From NCBI RefSeq assembly GCF_016342785.1, contig NZ_JAEINH010000012.1, positions 22,568 to 86,567 on the forward strand: 64,000 nucleotides of DNA. Direction: 5' to 3'. The position numbers and the translations under genes were made by a program. The notes below the pieces were generated by a model that had not been told where the DNA came from, did not search any database, and was given only the letters and a program-made list of their open reading frames with translations. Source of the stretch: Sanguibacter suaedae. Lineage in GTDB: Bacteria; Actinomycetota; Actinomycetes; Actinomycetales; Cellulomonadaceae. Shown one piece after another: positions 16,841 through 24,326 of this stretch (positions are counted from its first letter, which is position 1; every line of letters begins with the position of its first letter).

Positions 16841-17170
16841 TCAGGCGAGGACTGTGTTCACGAGGAGGACGTAGAGGGCGGTGCCGACGACGATGCTCAG
16901 CAGCGCGTTGCGCCGCCACAGGTGGACGGCCACGGTGACGAGGAGCGCAACGGCCTCCGGGAAGCCGCGCCACCCGGAGGTGAGGGACACGTCCTTGAGG
17001 GTGTAGACGACGAGGACGACCATGACGCCGACGGGCATGTACCGGGCGAGGAACGTCATGAACGTCGACGCGCGCAAGGGTTCGAGGACCGCGAAGGGCA
17101 GGGCGCGCAGGGCGAAGGTGACGACGAGGATGGTGGTCAGCGCCGCGAGGAGGTAGCCGGTGCTAGGCAT
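16841..17170 (-). CDS. azlD: AzlD-type branched-chain amino acid exporter subunit
   Basis: The product is a 109-residue membrane protein with four hydrophobic segments and the AzlD motif TFALRALPFAVLEP near the N-terminus, then MTFLARYMPVGVMVVLVVYTLKDV. AzlD is the small subunit that works with AzlC (LIV-E family) to export branched-chain amino acids or analogues. The ATG at 17170 lies inside the end of azlC (8-base overlap) behind a GGAGGCGGAGC site, so the two are translated together. An in-frame ATG at 17209 is possible but lies deeper in azlC. Confidence 0.88.
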   Translation of the reverse strand: MPSTGYLLAALTTILVVTFALRALPFAVLEPLRASTFMTFLARYMPVGVMVVLVVYTLKDVSLTSGWRGFPEAVALLVTVAVHLWRRNALLSIVVGTALYVLLVNTVLA

Positions 17171-17918
17171 GCTCCGCCTCCTCGTCGGTGGTGCCGGGGT
17201 CTGGCTCACCCGGGGGGTCCAGGTGGCTACGGTGTCGTCGGCGGACCGCGATCCGGTACCGCACGGTGAGTGCGCCGAGGTAGAGGAGCATGGCCACCAC
17301 GAGCATTTGGCCGGGTGCGACGAGGAGCGCTACGAGCGCGCACGCGAGGGCCATGAGGGGCGAGGGGACGTCCTTGGTGACGCGGTGGGCGTCGATGGCG
17401 AGGACCACGAAGAGGGCGGTGAGCGCGAAGCCCATCCCGGACGGGATGGACGGGAGCACCTCGCCGAGGGCGGCCCCGAGGATGCCACCGAGGACCCAGT
17501 ACGACTGGCAGAAGACCTGCATCCAGAGGATGCGCGCGGTGGTGCGTTCCTCGGGCGGGATGTGGTGGGCGAGTGCGTACGCCTCGTCGGTGAGCGCGTA
17601 CATGCTGTACGTGCGGGCGGCCCGGCCGCGCACGGCATGCAGGGGGAAGGACAGGGCGTAGAAGACGTGCCGGAAGTTCACGAGGACGGTCGCGAGCGCG
17701 ATCTGCGCGAGCGGCGTCAGGGCGACGACGAGCCCGATGGCGAGGAACTCCAGGGACCCCGCGTAGATGAACACGGAGAACAGGGGCGCCCACCACCAGG
17801 CGAGCCCGGCGTCGACCACGAGGAGCCCGAAGGCCACCCCAAGCGGCACCAGCGCCACCCCGACACCGACGGTGTCGCGCGCGGCGGCACGGAACGGACG
17901 ACGGGAGGGCACCGGCAC
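17163..17918 (-). CDS. azlC: AzlC-type branched-chain amino acid exporter
   Basis: The product is a 251-residue protein with the AzlC fold: RDTVGVGVALVPLGVAFGLLVV, SVFIYAGSLEFLAIGL, NFRHVFYALSF and the ALTDEAYAL motif are all typical. It forms the large subunit of the AzlCD exporter. The GTG at 17918 gives the usual length; its ribosome site is poor. A cytosolic tail of about 25 charged residues, longer than average, precedes the overlap with azlD. No Lrp-type regulator (AzlB) is adjacent. Confidence 0.9.
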   Translation of the reverse strand: MPVPSRRPFRAAARDTVGVGVALVPLGVAFGLLVVDAGLAWWWAPLFSVFIYAGSLEFLAIGLVVALTPLAQIALATVLVNFRHVFYALSFPLHAVRGRAARTYSMYALTDEAYALAHHIPPEERTTARILWMQVFCQSYWVLGGILGAALGEVLPSIPSGMGFALTALFVVLAIDAHRVTKDVPSPLMALACALVALLVAPGQMLVVAMLLYLGALTVRYRIAVRRRHRSHLDPPGEPDPGTTDEEAEHA

Positions 17919-17948
17919 ACGTTACCCGCCCGTCAGGCGGATGGCCGC

Positions 17949-18428
17949 TCATCCTGCCTGGGGTTGCGGCGGGGCTCCGTCGGACGAGCCGTCCGACGTG
18001 AAGAAGGACAGCTGCCCGTTCGTCTCGAGCACCGCGAGGCGGATGTCGGCCACGCGTTCGATGCCTTGCTGACGCGCTGCCCCGAGCAGGTCGTCGAGCG
18101 CGAGCCGCTCCGCTCGCATGATGTCCAGCGCGGGCTCGCCGTCGTGCACCACCACGACGGGCGTACCGTGCGTCAGACGTCGGGCACGAGGGAAGCGCGC
18201 GTTGACCCAGGACAGGATGACCGTGAGGAGGGCGAAGGTCCCCACCGCGAGCATGGCGCCCGTTACCGAGTAGTCCTGCTGCGTGACTCCTTGCTGGACG
18301 AGGTCCCCCATGGTGATGAACACGATGAGCTCGAAGGAGCTCAGCTCCCCCAACGTCGACCGCCCCACCACCCGTGTGACCATCCGCAGGAAGAAGAAGA
18401 TGACGGCGGCGCGGATCACGATCTCCAT
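17949..18428 (-). CDS. DUF421 membrane protein (YetF type)
   Basis: This 159-residue protein has two or three N-terminal helices and a cytoplasmic DUF421 (YetF/YdfR) domain: MEIVIRAAVIFFFLRMVTRVVGR, then LSSFELIVFITMGDLVQQGV and, in the soluble part, PVVVVHDGEPALDIMRAERLALDDLLGAARQQGI. Members of this family affect envelope stress or spore germination in Bacillus; the biochemical role is unknown. The ATG has an AAGGA site. It lies 64 bases after the disrupted gene at 18493 and is probably co-transcribed with it. Confidence 0.88.
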   Translation of the reverse strand: MEIVIRAAVIFFFLRMVTRVVGRSTLGELSSFELIVFITMGDLVQQGVTQQDYSVTGAMLAVGTFALLTVILSWVNARFPRARRLTHGTPVVVVHDGEPALDIMRAERLALDDLLGAARQQGIERVADIRLAVLETNGQLSFFTSDGSSDGAPPQPQAG

Positions 18429-18492
18429 GCGATGTCCTTCCGGCGGGGAGCGGCGGCGAGGAACGCACGGGGCGGGCGGCCGACGGTCACCG

Positions 18493-19023
18493 TCATGGCA
18501 GCAGCCGGGTGGCGAAGTCCACGCTCACCACCTGCTCGCCATCGACCAGGACGGCGACCGTCCCGCTCCTTCCTGTCTGGGCGGCCGGCTGCACGTAGGC
18601 GTCGAAGTCGACGGTGAACGTGGTGCCGGGCGGAGGGGAGAAGGTCCAGTACCGCCACGTGCCGTCCGCGGTCTCCTCCGCGGGCGCCGGGTCCAAGCCC
18701 TGGGTCTCGTACATCTCGAAGTACTCGCTCGTCACTGCCAGCGTGATGTCCTCGTCGAAGCCGTCAGGCCTGTCCACCCGCACCGACCACGGGACGTCGA
18801 GCCCGGTCCGGGCCAGCGACGCGTGCTCCACCGACAGCTCGTAGCCCCCTCCGGAGGCGCTGGCCGTGGTGCTCCGCACCCCGAGCACACCGAACAGACC
18901 CAAGCCCACGAGGACGACTAGGGCGGCGGCGCCGACGCGCCTGCCGGTGCGCGCCCGTGGACCCGCACCATGAGGTCGGACCTTGCTCAGGGTCGACTCC
19001 GGGATCAGTCAATCGGTCTCCAT
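18493..19023 (-). pseudogene. Single-pass membrane protein gene with in-frame UGA at codon 5
   Basis: A good coding frame encodes a basic N-terminus, one hydrophobic helix (GAAALVVLVGLGLFGVLGV) and an extracytoplasmic beta-rich domain ending at 18493. The only ATG/GTG/TTG that includes the whole helix is the ATG at 19023, and the fifth codon after it is UGA (19011-19009). The reading continues sensibly past the stop as LIPESTLSKVRPHG and then the helix. The first start after the UGA is GTG 18909, which falls inside the helix and would remove half of it. So the gene is either broken by a nonsense change, uses a CTG start (19008 or 18990), or reads through. It precedes DUF421 and may form a membrane pair with it. 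Confidence 0.6.
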
Positions 19024-19108
19024 GGCCCGTGTCTAGCACCGATGCCTCACCCCGGCGATCCGGGCGGTGTGCCAGCCTGACCCGTTCCCCCGCTCGGGGC
19101 AGAATGGC

Positions 19109-20134
19109 GTGGTGCTCACCACCCGGCGCGTCCGACACGACCTCCTGTCGGTGTCGCTCGCAGTCCTCGACGACGAGGAGCTCGCGGAGCTCCTCGATGA
19201 CGCGCCCACCGGCGCCGTGGGCGCGGGCGGTGGTTCCTTGGTGCTCGATGTCAACGGCATCACGGTGTTCGCCAAACGCATCCCGATCACCGACCGGGAG
19301 CTGGAACACCCGCTCAGCACCGCCAACCTGTTCGATCTGCCTATGTCCTGCCAGTACGGCATGCATCCCCTGCCTGGACCTGGTTTCGGGGCGTGGCGCG
19401 AGCTGGCCGCGAACATTGCCGTCACGGAAGGTGTTCTCGCGGGCGAGGCCGAGTCCTTCGCACTGCTTCATCATTGGCGGGTGCTCCCGGGGCGCCCACC
19501 TATCGCGCCCGAGCACCAGGACGTCGACGCGGTCGTCGCGCAGTTCGGCGGTGACCGTGCGGTGCGTCACCGCTTCCACGAGCTGGCCGAGGCAGGCTCC
19601 AGCCTCGTGCTCTTCCTCGAGCACATCCCTCATCCGTTGCTCGAGGAGCTCAGCAAGGATCCGATCGGCAGCGCCCAGACGTTCGAGCGACAGCTGTTCG
19701 ACGCCGTCACGTTCCTCCGCGACCGCGAGATCCTGCACATGGACGGACACCTCGGGAACCTGCGCTCCGACGGCGAACAGATGTACCTGGTCGACTTCGG
19801 GCTCACCACGTCCCCACGGTTCGACCTCTCGACGGTCGAACGCACCTTCGTCGCCGAGAACGTGGAGCACGACGCCCACTACGCGGCCATGCGCCTGGTG
19901 AACTGGCTCGTCACCGCAGTCGGCGGTGTCGTCGCAACGAACCCCGCAGGCCTCGCTGAACGGAATGCCTACGTCCGCCGCTGCGCCCAGGGCGACATCC
20001 CGCAGGGCCTCCCGGCGGTCGTGGCGGACATCCTCGCTCGGCATGCTCCCGCCGTGGCTCGGATGAACGACTTCTGCTGGCGGCTCGTCGACGGCGACAT
20101 AGATGCCCGGTACTCCTCGTCGCCGTCGCGCTGA
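19109..20134 (+). CDS. Protein kinase-fold protein
   Basis: From the GTG at 19109 the product is about 341 residues. It carries the core of a eukaryotic-type or phosphotransferase kinase: VFAKRIP supplies a candidate ATP-binding Lys, ILHMDGHLGNLRSD is the catalytic loop (H.D....N), and YLVDFGLTT is the DFG motif. There is no glycine-rich loop of the classical form and no transmembrane segment, PASTA or other sensor domain. It is therefore a stand-alone soluble kinase of unknown substrate, protein or small molecule. The start is uncertain: GTG 19112 and an upstream GTG at 19067 are in the same frame. It begins the accessory stretch and precedes a broken VOC gene. Confidence 0.7.
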   Translation: MVLTTRRVRHDLLSVSLAVLDDEELAELLDDAPTGAVGAGGGSLVLDVNGITVFAKRIPITDRELEHPLSTANLFDLPMSCQYGMHPLPGPGFGAWRELAANIAVTEGVLAGEAESFALLHHWRVLPGRPPIAPEHQDVDAVVAQFGGDRAVRHRFHELAEAGSSLVLFLEHIPHPLLEELSKDPIGSAQTFERQLFDAVTFLRDREILHMDGHLGNLRSDGEQMYLVDFGLTTSPRFDLSTVERTFVAENVEHDAHYAAMRLVNWLVTAVGGVVATNPAGLAERNAYVRRCAQGDIPQGLPAVVADILARHAPAVARMNDFCWRLVDGDIDARYSSSPSR

Positions 20135-20162
20135 CCAATCGCAGCAGGGATACTCAGGGCGT

Positions 20163-20561
20163 ATGACCGGACTGGGAGCGGTGCATCACCTGGAGCTGTG
20201 AGTCCCTGATCTCGCCGAGGCTCGCAGCTCCTGGGGTTGGCTGCTCACCGCCCTGGGGTATCGCGAGAACGACACCTGGGACGGTGGTTGCAGCTGGAGG
20301 CGCGGCGAGACGTACATCGTCCTCGAGGCCGGACCGGACGTCCGGGGTGAGGAGCACGACCGGCGTCGTCCCGGCCTGAACCACCTCGCCTTCCACGGTG
20401 GGACAGCCAACCAGGTGGAGGCCCTCGCCCGCGAGGCTCAGGGCCACGGGTGGTCGGTGCTCTTCGCAGACCGGCACCCGCACGCGGGTGGCCCCCTGCA
20501 CTACGCCGCCTACCTGGAGAACGGGGACGGCTTCGAGGTCGAGCTCGTGGCATCCGCCTGA
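20163..20561 (+). pseudogene. VOC/glyoxalase-like gene interrupted by a single UGA
   Basis: The frame opened by the ATG at 20163 reads GAVHHLEL, then UGA at 20199-20201, then VPDLAEARSSWGWLLTALGY and onward to a proper stop at 20561. This is a vicinal-oxygen-chelate domain of about 132 codons, with later motifs GLNHLAFHGGTANQVEALA, LHYAAYLENGDGFEVELV and the metal-type positions HH near the N-terminus and Glu near the end. In relatives the codon at the UGA is Trp (LELWVPDL), so a TGG-to-TGA transition is the simplest explanation. There is no usable start downstream of the UGA before the core, so the gene should be inactive unless the UGA is read. Confidence 0.8.
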
Positions 20562-20745
20562 CGGACCACCTGGGTCGGGCACCGGTCGCCCGGCTCTTCC
20601 CATTGATCGATGATCGCCTCGTAGACCTCCAAATCCAGCACCCGATCGCTGTATGCGCGCGGAGGTATTGATCCGGTGGCAGAGCGCGCGGCATACTCTG
20701 AGCGCCGGGGCTGCAGAGGTTCCCCGATAACCATCAGGGGGATCT

Positions 20746-21102
20746 GTGAAGGCCTACCTGCTTGTTGTCTACGCGCGACTCGGACTCGGCTTTGACGAGC
20801 CACGAATATCTTGCGTGAGAGACGAGAAGGAACTGCAGGGCGTGGTCACGCACGTCAATACGGTGCATCCCGAGTTCGAGGTCCGATGGGAGTCTGTCCC
20901 CTGGGACCACGTCGACGGAGATCACACACCTGGAAGAAGCGACCTCGTCCACCTCGTCAGCGTCGGCGCTCATCGAAACCTCATCGGCGTACGAGCATTC
21001 GACGTCAGGGATAACGCGGACATGTTCGCCGCCGACGACCCCGAGTACGTTGTCGAGTCGTGTCGTCTCGGTGAGATCGACTGGGAGCCTCTTCGCGGTT
21101 GA
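20746..21102 (+). CDS. Hypothetical protein, 118 aa
   Basis: The GTG at 20746 has an AGGGGGAT site and opens a 118-codon frame. Base composition is clearly less GC-rich than neighbouring genes, with many GAT, CAT and TTT-type codons, which suggests acquisition. The protein is acidic and soluble, begins MKAYLLVVYARLGLGFDEPR and has a C-terminal half rich in Asp. I recognise no family. The small size, orphan position and composition fit an immunity-type or phage-derived protein, but this is only a guess. Confidence 0.55.
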   Translation: MKAYLLVVYARLGLGFDEPRISCVRDEKELQGVVTHVNTVHPEFEVRWESVPWDHVDGDHTPGRSDLVHLVSVGAHRNLIGVRAFDVRDNADMFAADDPEYVVESCRLGEIDWEPLRG

Positions 21103-21160
21103 GTAGTTGCGAGACCGCTGCGACGACGCCGGACGCGGACGATCGCGTTAGGGTGCGTTG

Positions 21161-22585
21161 GTGCTTTCTCGACGCGCGCTCCTGCCACGGTCTGCACCGG
21201 CAGCCTCCGGGGTCTCGTCCCGCGCGGTGCTTGCGCTCCTCGACCAGCTCGAGGCTCACACCGTCGAGTGCCACTCACTCATGGTCGTGCACAAAGGTCA
21301 CGTCATCGTCGAGGGCTGGTGGGCGCCGTTCTCGGCAGGACGCCCGCACCTGCTGTACTCGCTGACCAAGTCGTTCGTGTCCGTCGCGGTGGGGATCGCG
21401 GTGGGCGACGGGTTGCTCTCGGTCGAGGACCGCGTGGTCGACGTGTTGCCTGAGCACGTCCCGGACGACGTCTCGGCGCAGGGACGCCGCATCACCGTCC
21501 ACCACCTGCTGACCATGACGTCCGGGCACGGGACGAACAGCCTCGAGGAGGCCTGGCGGCTGGAGCCTGACGACCTGACCCGGGGCTTCCTGCGCATGCC
21601 GTTCACCGAGCCCGAGGGCACCCGCCACGTCTATGACGACGCGACCACGTACGTCCTGGCGCGGATGGTCGAGCGGGTGACGGGCCGTGGCGTCCCGGAG
21701 CTGCTCGACGAGCGCCTCTTCGCTCCGATGGGCATCGGTCACGCCGAGTGGGACCGGGTGGGCAGCGGGGCGTCCTTCGGGTTCCACGGTCTGCACCTGA
21801 CGACCGAGGCCGTCGCCGCGTTCGGCGAGCTGCTGCTCCGCGGAGGCCGTTGGGGAGACAGGCAGCTGGTCCCGCGCGAGTGGGTCGAGCTCGCGACACG
21901 GGTGCACGTCGCCACACAGCACGTCGAGGGATCGGTGGAGGGCCCTGACGCGTGGTGCGGCTACGGCTACCAGTTCTGGATGTCACGTCACGGCTACCGC
22001 GGGCACGGAGCATTCGGCCAGCGGTGCGTGGTCGTCCCGTCCCACGACCTCGTGGTCGCTGTGACCGGTGCTACGGAGCCTCAAGCAGTGCTCGACCTGT
22101 TGTGGGACCACCTGCTGCCAGGCATCGACGACGTGCACAGCGCAGAGGACGACGCCCTCCTCGCCGAGCGGCTGCAGCAACTGTCACTCGAGCCGGTCCG
22201 GGGCGCGGCCGCCCCTGAGCGGTCCGTCACCGCGAGACTCGACGCCTCGACCGAGGACCCGCCCTTGCCGGACGGGACCACGGTGACCATCGACCCCGCG
22301 GACGGTGGGTGGCTCGTGGGGCTCGGCTCGTACAACGTCGAGGTCGGCCACGAGGAATGGCGAGAGAGCTCACCGCTCGGCCGTCCGGTCGTCGCGACCG
22401 GCGCCTGGCAGGGCCAGACGTTCGTCGCCGACCTCTACGTCGTCACCACCCCGCACCGGGTCCGGCTGGTGGTCGACGCCGGCACGCGCTCGGCGGACGC
22501 GACGTGGAGCACCGTACCCCTGACCAGTCCATGCCTCGAGATGCATCTGCGGTCGCCACTGATGACACGGCCCGACGTCGCGTAG
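21161..22585 (+). CDS. Beta-lactamase-fold serine hydrolase
   Basis: The 474-residue protein has the class C beta-lactamase/D,D-peptidase/esterase fold. LLYSLTKSFVSVAVGIAVGDGLL is the SxxK nucleophile region, VYDDATTYVLARMVE sits where the YxN motif lies, and YRGHGAFGQRCVVVP replaces the third (K/H)xG motif. After the hydrolase domain (about residues 20-330) comes a C-terminal lipocalin-like region of about 130 residues with alternating beta-strand pattern (TVTIDPADGGWLVGLGSYNVEV). No signal peptide is evident, so it probably acts in the cytoplasm on esters, amides or beta-lactam-like compounds. A TTG at 21158 is an alternative start; the GTG at 21161 is better spaced from the AGGG site. It ends at a strong terminator. 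Confidence 0.82.
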   Translation: MLSRRALLPRSAPAASGVSSRAVLALLDQLEAHTVECHSLMVVHKGHVIVEGWWAPFSAGRPHLLYSLTKSFVSVAVGIAVGDGLLSVEDRVVDVLPEHVPDDVSAQGRRITVHHLLTMTSGHGTNSLEEAWRLEPDDLTRGFLRMPFTEPEGTRHVYDDATTYVLARMVERVTGRGVPELLDERLFAPMGIGHAEWDRVGSGASFGFHGLHLTTEAVAAFGELLLRGGRWGDRQLVPREWVELATRVHVATQHVEGSVEGPDAWCGYGYQFWMSRHGYRGHGAFGQRCVVVPSHDLVVAVTGATEPQAVLDLLWDHLLPGIDDVHSAEDDALLAERLQQLSLEPVRGAAAPERSVTARLDASTEDPPLPDGTTVTIDPADGGWLVGLGSYNVEVGHEEWRESSPLGRPVVATGAWQGQTFVADLYVVTTPHRVRLVVDAGTRSADATWSTVPLTSPCLEMHLRSPLMTRPDVA

Positions 22586-22623
22586 CTGGTCTCGAACTGG
22601 CTAGCACGACGTCGATCGCCGCA

Positions 22624-22667
22624 GACGGCTGCCCAGCGGCGTGCGGGCATACCGCTGGGCAGCCGTC
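22624..22667. terminator. Bidirectional terminator hairpin
   Basis: A perfect 16-bp stem (22624-22639 with 22652-22667) has a 12-base loop, placed between the convergent serine hydrolase (ends 22585) and zinc-ribbon (ends 22681) genes. Confidence 0.8.
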
Positions 22668-22680
22668 ATGATCGAGACGG

Positions 22681-23061
22681 TCAGAATTCACTGCACCACT
22701 TGGCCCAGAGCTCACCGAGCGTCAGAGAGGCGACATCCTCCTCGAGTGATCTCAGTCGCCGCTCCCCGGCCGTGCCGAACCAGGATCGTTGACGGAACGT
22801 CGGCCACTCCTGTCCATCGCGCCATTGCAGACGGATACGGCGCCTACCGAGCAGATCCCTGTCAGTGGTGGCGGTCACGACGTCTCGGGCGCGCATGAGG
22901 CCCAGATCTGGAGGGACGAGAACGCACATCTCGGCCGTCGCGCGCTCGCCGTGGTCTTCCTCCGCGATGCACAACGCGCATGCCCTGACCATGACGACGG
23001 CGACGGGGTGCATCCGCCAAGGGTGGGCGCACGAGGGACAGGCCCCGGTGACAGTCTCCAT
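22681..23061 (-). CDS. Hypothetical protein with N-terminal zinc ribbon (126 aa)
   Basis: The frame from ATG 23061 encodes 126 residues. The first 31 contain two CxxC pairs, CPSC (8-11) and CALC (28-31), the layout of a zinc ribbon. The rest is basic and mixed alpha/beta, with RRRIRLQWRDGQEWPTFRQRSWFG in the centre and an acidic helical tail. No family is recognised. The ribosome site (GGGGAG) is almost touching the ATG, so the true start is doubtful. It could be a small nucleic-acid-binding or phage-type protein. Confidence 0.5.
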   Translation of the reverse strand: METVTGACPSCAHPWRMHPVAVVMVRACALCIAEEDHGERATAEMCVLVPPDLGLMRARDVVTATTDRDLLGRRRIRLQWRDGQEWPTFRQRSWFGTAGERRLRSLEEDVASLTLGELWAKWCSEF

Positions 23062-23227
23062 CTCCCCAGGTTCCCAGGGTGACTATCGATCCCGCACCGG
23101 CATTCGTACGCGGTCATCCGACCTTTGCCCGGGCACCCCGGTCGCCCTCCATCCAGTCTGGCTCCACCATCGCCGACCGGCCTTGTGGAAGAGCTCCGAG
23201 CCGGGGCAGCCACTTTGCCGGCAACGG

Positions 23228-23396
23228 CCTAGTAAACCGGCTCGTCGGAGTTGAGGGTGCAGCCAGGGTCTGAAGCCTCCGGACTCGAATAGGGATCTCG
23301 CGATGCGGTCGATGAGTTTGCGGAAGCCGAGTGCCGCGCCTCGAAGGGGCCATTGCTGGTGCCGGGTCGGTCGAAAGAGGCGAGCACATCCGCGGC
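23228..23396 (-). mobile_element. Remnant of ISL3-family transposase (C-terminal end)
   Basis: Read on the minus strand this stretch carries ISL3 transposase C-terminal motifs in two frames. VLASFDRPGTSNGP lies at the right-hand side, and then, after a small deletion that shifts the frame, ALGFRKLIDRIARSLFESGG and FRPWLHPQLRRAGLL follow. In intact ISL3 transposases these are joined by about ten residues (NGPTEAINGRL...), which are missing here. No N-terminal half is present on this strand, so this is a decayed end piece. The surrounding 23062-23524 has no intact gene. Confidence 0.75.
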
Positions 23397-23524
23397 CCGA
23401 GCTGGGCTGCGCGGCGCGGCGTGGCGCGGATGAATAGTTGGTCGCCTCTTGCCGTGGTCATAGACCGTCCTTACGCTCAAGAGTGTTACGCCGAGCTTGA
23501 CCTCACCTCACACTTGGAGTCGAC

Positions 23525-23722
23525 GTGAAACGTACCTCTCGCGTAGCTCTCACGTTCGCTACCGCTTCTCTGCTCACGTTGGGGATCGCGCCCGCGGCGC
23601 CTGCCGCCGCGCCTGCCGCAGCATCGGTCAAGGTCGTCCCCACCGCTTTCGGTGGCGAGTGCTCCACGTTCCAGTGGATCATCGCCCCGCACCCGTGCTT
23701 CGTCTTCACCGTCCTGATGTGA
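23525..23722 (+). CDS. Small secreted peptide precursor (65 aa)
   Basis: The GTG at 23525 follows a TTGGAG site and opens a 65-codon frame. Residues 1-30 form a textbook Sec signal: basic MKRTSR, hydrophobic VALTFATASLLTLGIA and an Ala/Pro-rich cleavage region APAAPAAAPAAA. The mature part is only about 32 residues, starting near SVKVVPTAFGGECSTFQW. It has two cysteines (ECST and HPCF) and a hydrophobic aromatic tail, FVFTVLM. A short secreted two-cysteine peptide of this type could be a bacteriocin-like or signalling peptide, but no processing, immunity or export genes are next to it. It sits alone between two ISL3 remnants on opposite strands. Confidence 0.6.
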   Translation: MKRTSRVALTFATASLLTLGIAPAAPAAAPAAASVKVVPTAFGGECSTFQWIIAPHPCFVFTVLM

Positions 23723-23831
23723 TGTAGCGCCGCTCGATTCGATCTGATCGAGGTCAGCACCGGTCGCGCGGTTTCGGTGCACTCTCGATTCCGTCAGCAT
23801 GTCGTCTCTGCACTCGGTCGATGCTTTATCG

Positions 23832-24270
23832 GGTTCTTCGCAGGTGAGGGTGTAGGCGGGGGTGGCTGGATAGGCATCAAGGTCCCCCGAGGATGGAGTC
23901 TTCTACACGCGCCATCCGGTAGATCTCGACGTGCTCAACGCTACCTTCACCGCATCCTTCCTCACCACGTTCTGCCGCCTCGATGAGCCCGGCCTCGAGG
24001 CCGTCGGGCAGCATCTCGACGCGGATCGGGCGGTGATCGAGTGCCGGATCGTCCACGACGATCCGTGGTGCCGCACGTGCGGAGCAGAGGGCGTGCCGCG
24101 GCACACCGTGGTCCGTCGGCTCGCGCATGGGCCCTTCGGGCACCGGCCCACATTCCTGCAGGTGAGGTTGCGCCGCTACCGATGCGCCCACTGCGGGAAG
24201 ACGTGGCGGCAGAACACGTCGAAGGCCGCGGCGCCTCGCGCGAAGATCTCGCGGCGGGCTGGGCTGAGAC
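23832..24270 (+). mobile_element. Remnant of ISL3-family element: left end and transposase N-terminus
   Basis: The left end GGTTCTTCGCA at 23832 resembles the GGxTCTTC ends of ISL3 elements. A GTG at 23931 then opens the transposase: an N-terminal helix region, the zinc-binding pattern CRTCG near residues 47-51, VRRLAHGPFGHRPTFLQVRL, RRYRCAHCGKTWRQ and RAKISRRAGLR. Similarity stops at about 24268. Intact transposases run to about 430 residues; here the DDE catalytic part and the right end are gone, and the frame runs on without similarity to 24326. Confidence 0.8.
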
Positions 24271-24326
24271 AGTCCGACGGTCAACGTCTCGACCCATCAC
24301 CCACCTGTTCCGGACTGAACTTGTGA

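Noticed and set aside
20199..20201. UGA as selenocysteine in the VOC gene
   Set aside because: The expected residue is Trp, no hairpin resembling a SECIS element is evident just downstream, and VOC proteins do not use Sec here; a nonsense change is simpler.
23170..23200. Right end of the minus-strand ISL3 remnant
   Set aside because: A GAAGAGC-like string is present but in the wrong orientation for the end of that element, so it was not used as evidence.
23082..23213. Minus-strand frame with CRCG-like cysteines upstream of the zinc-ribbon gene
   Set aside because: It has no ribosome site, unusual composition and overlaps the zinc-ribbon gene in another frame.
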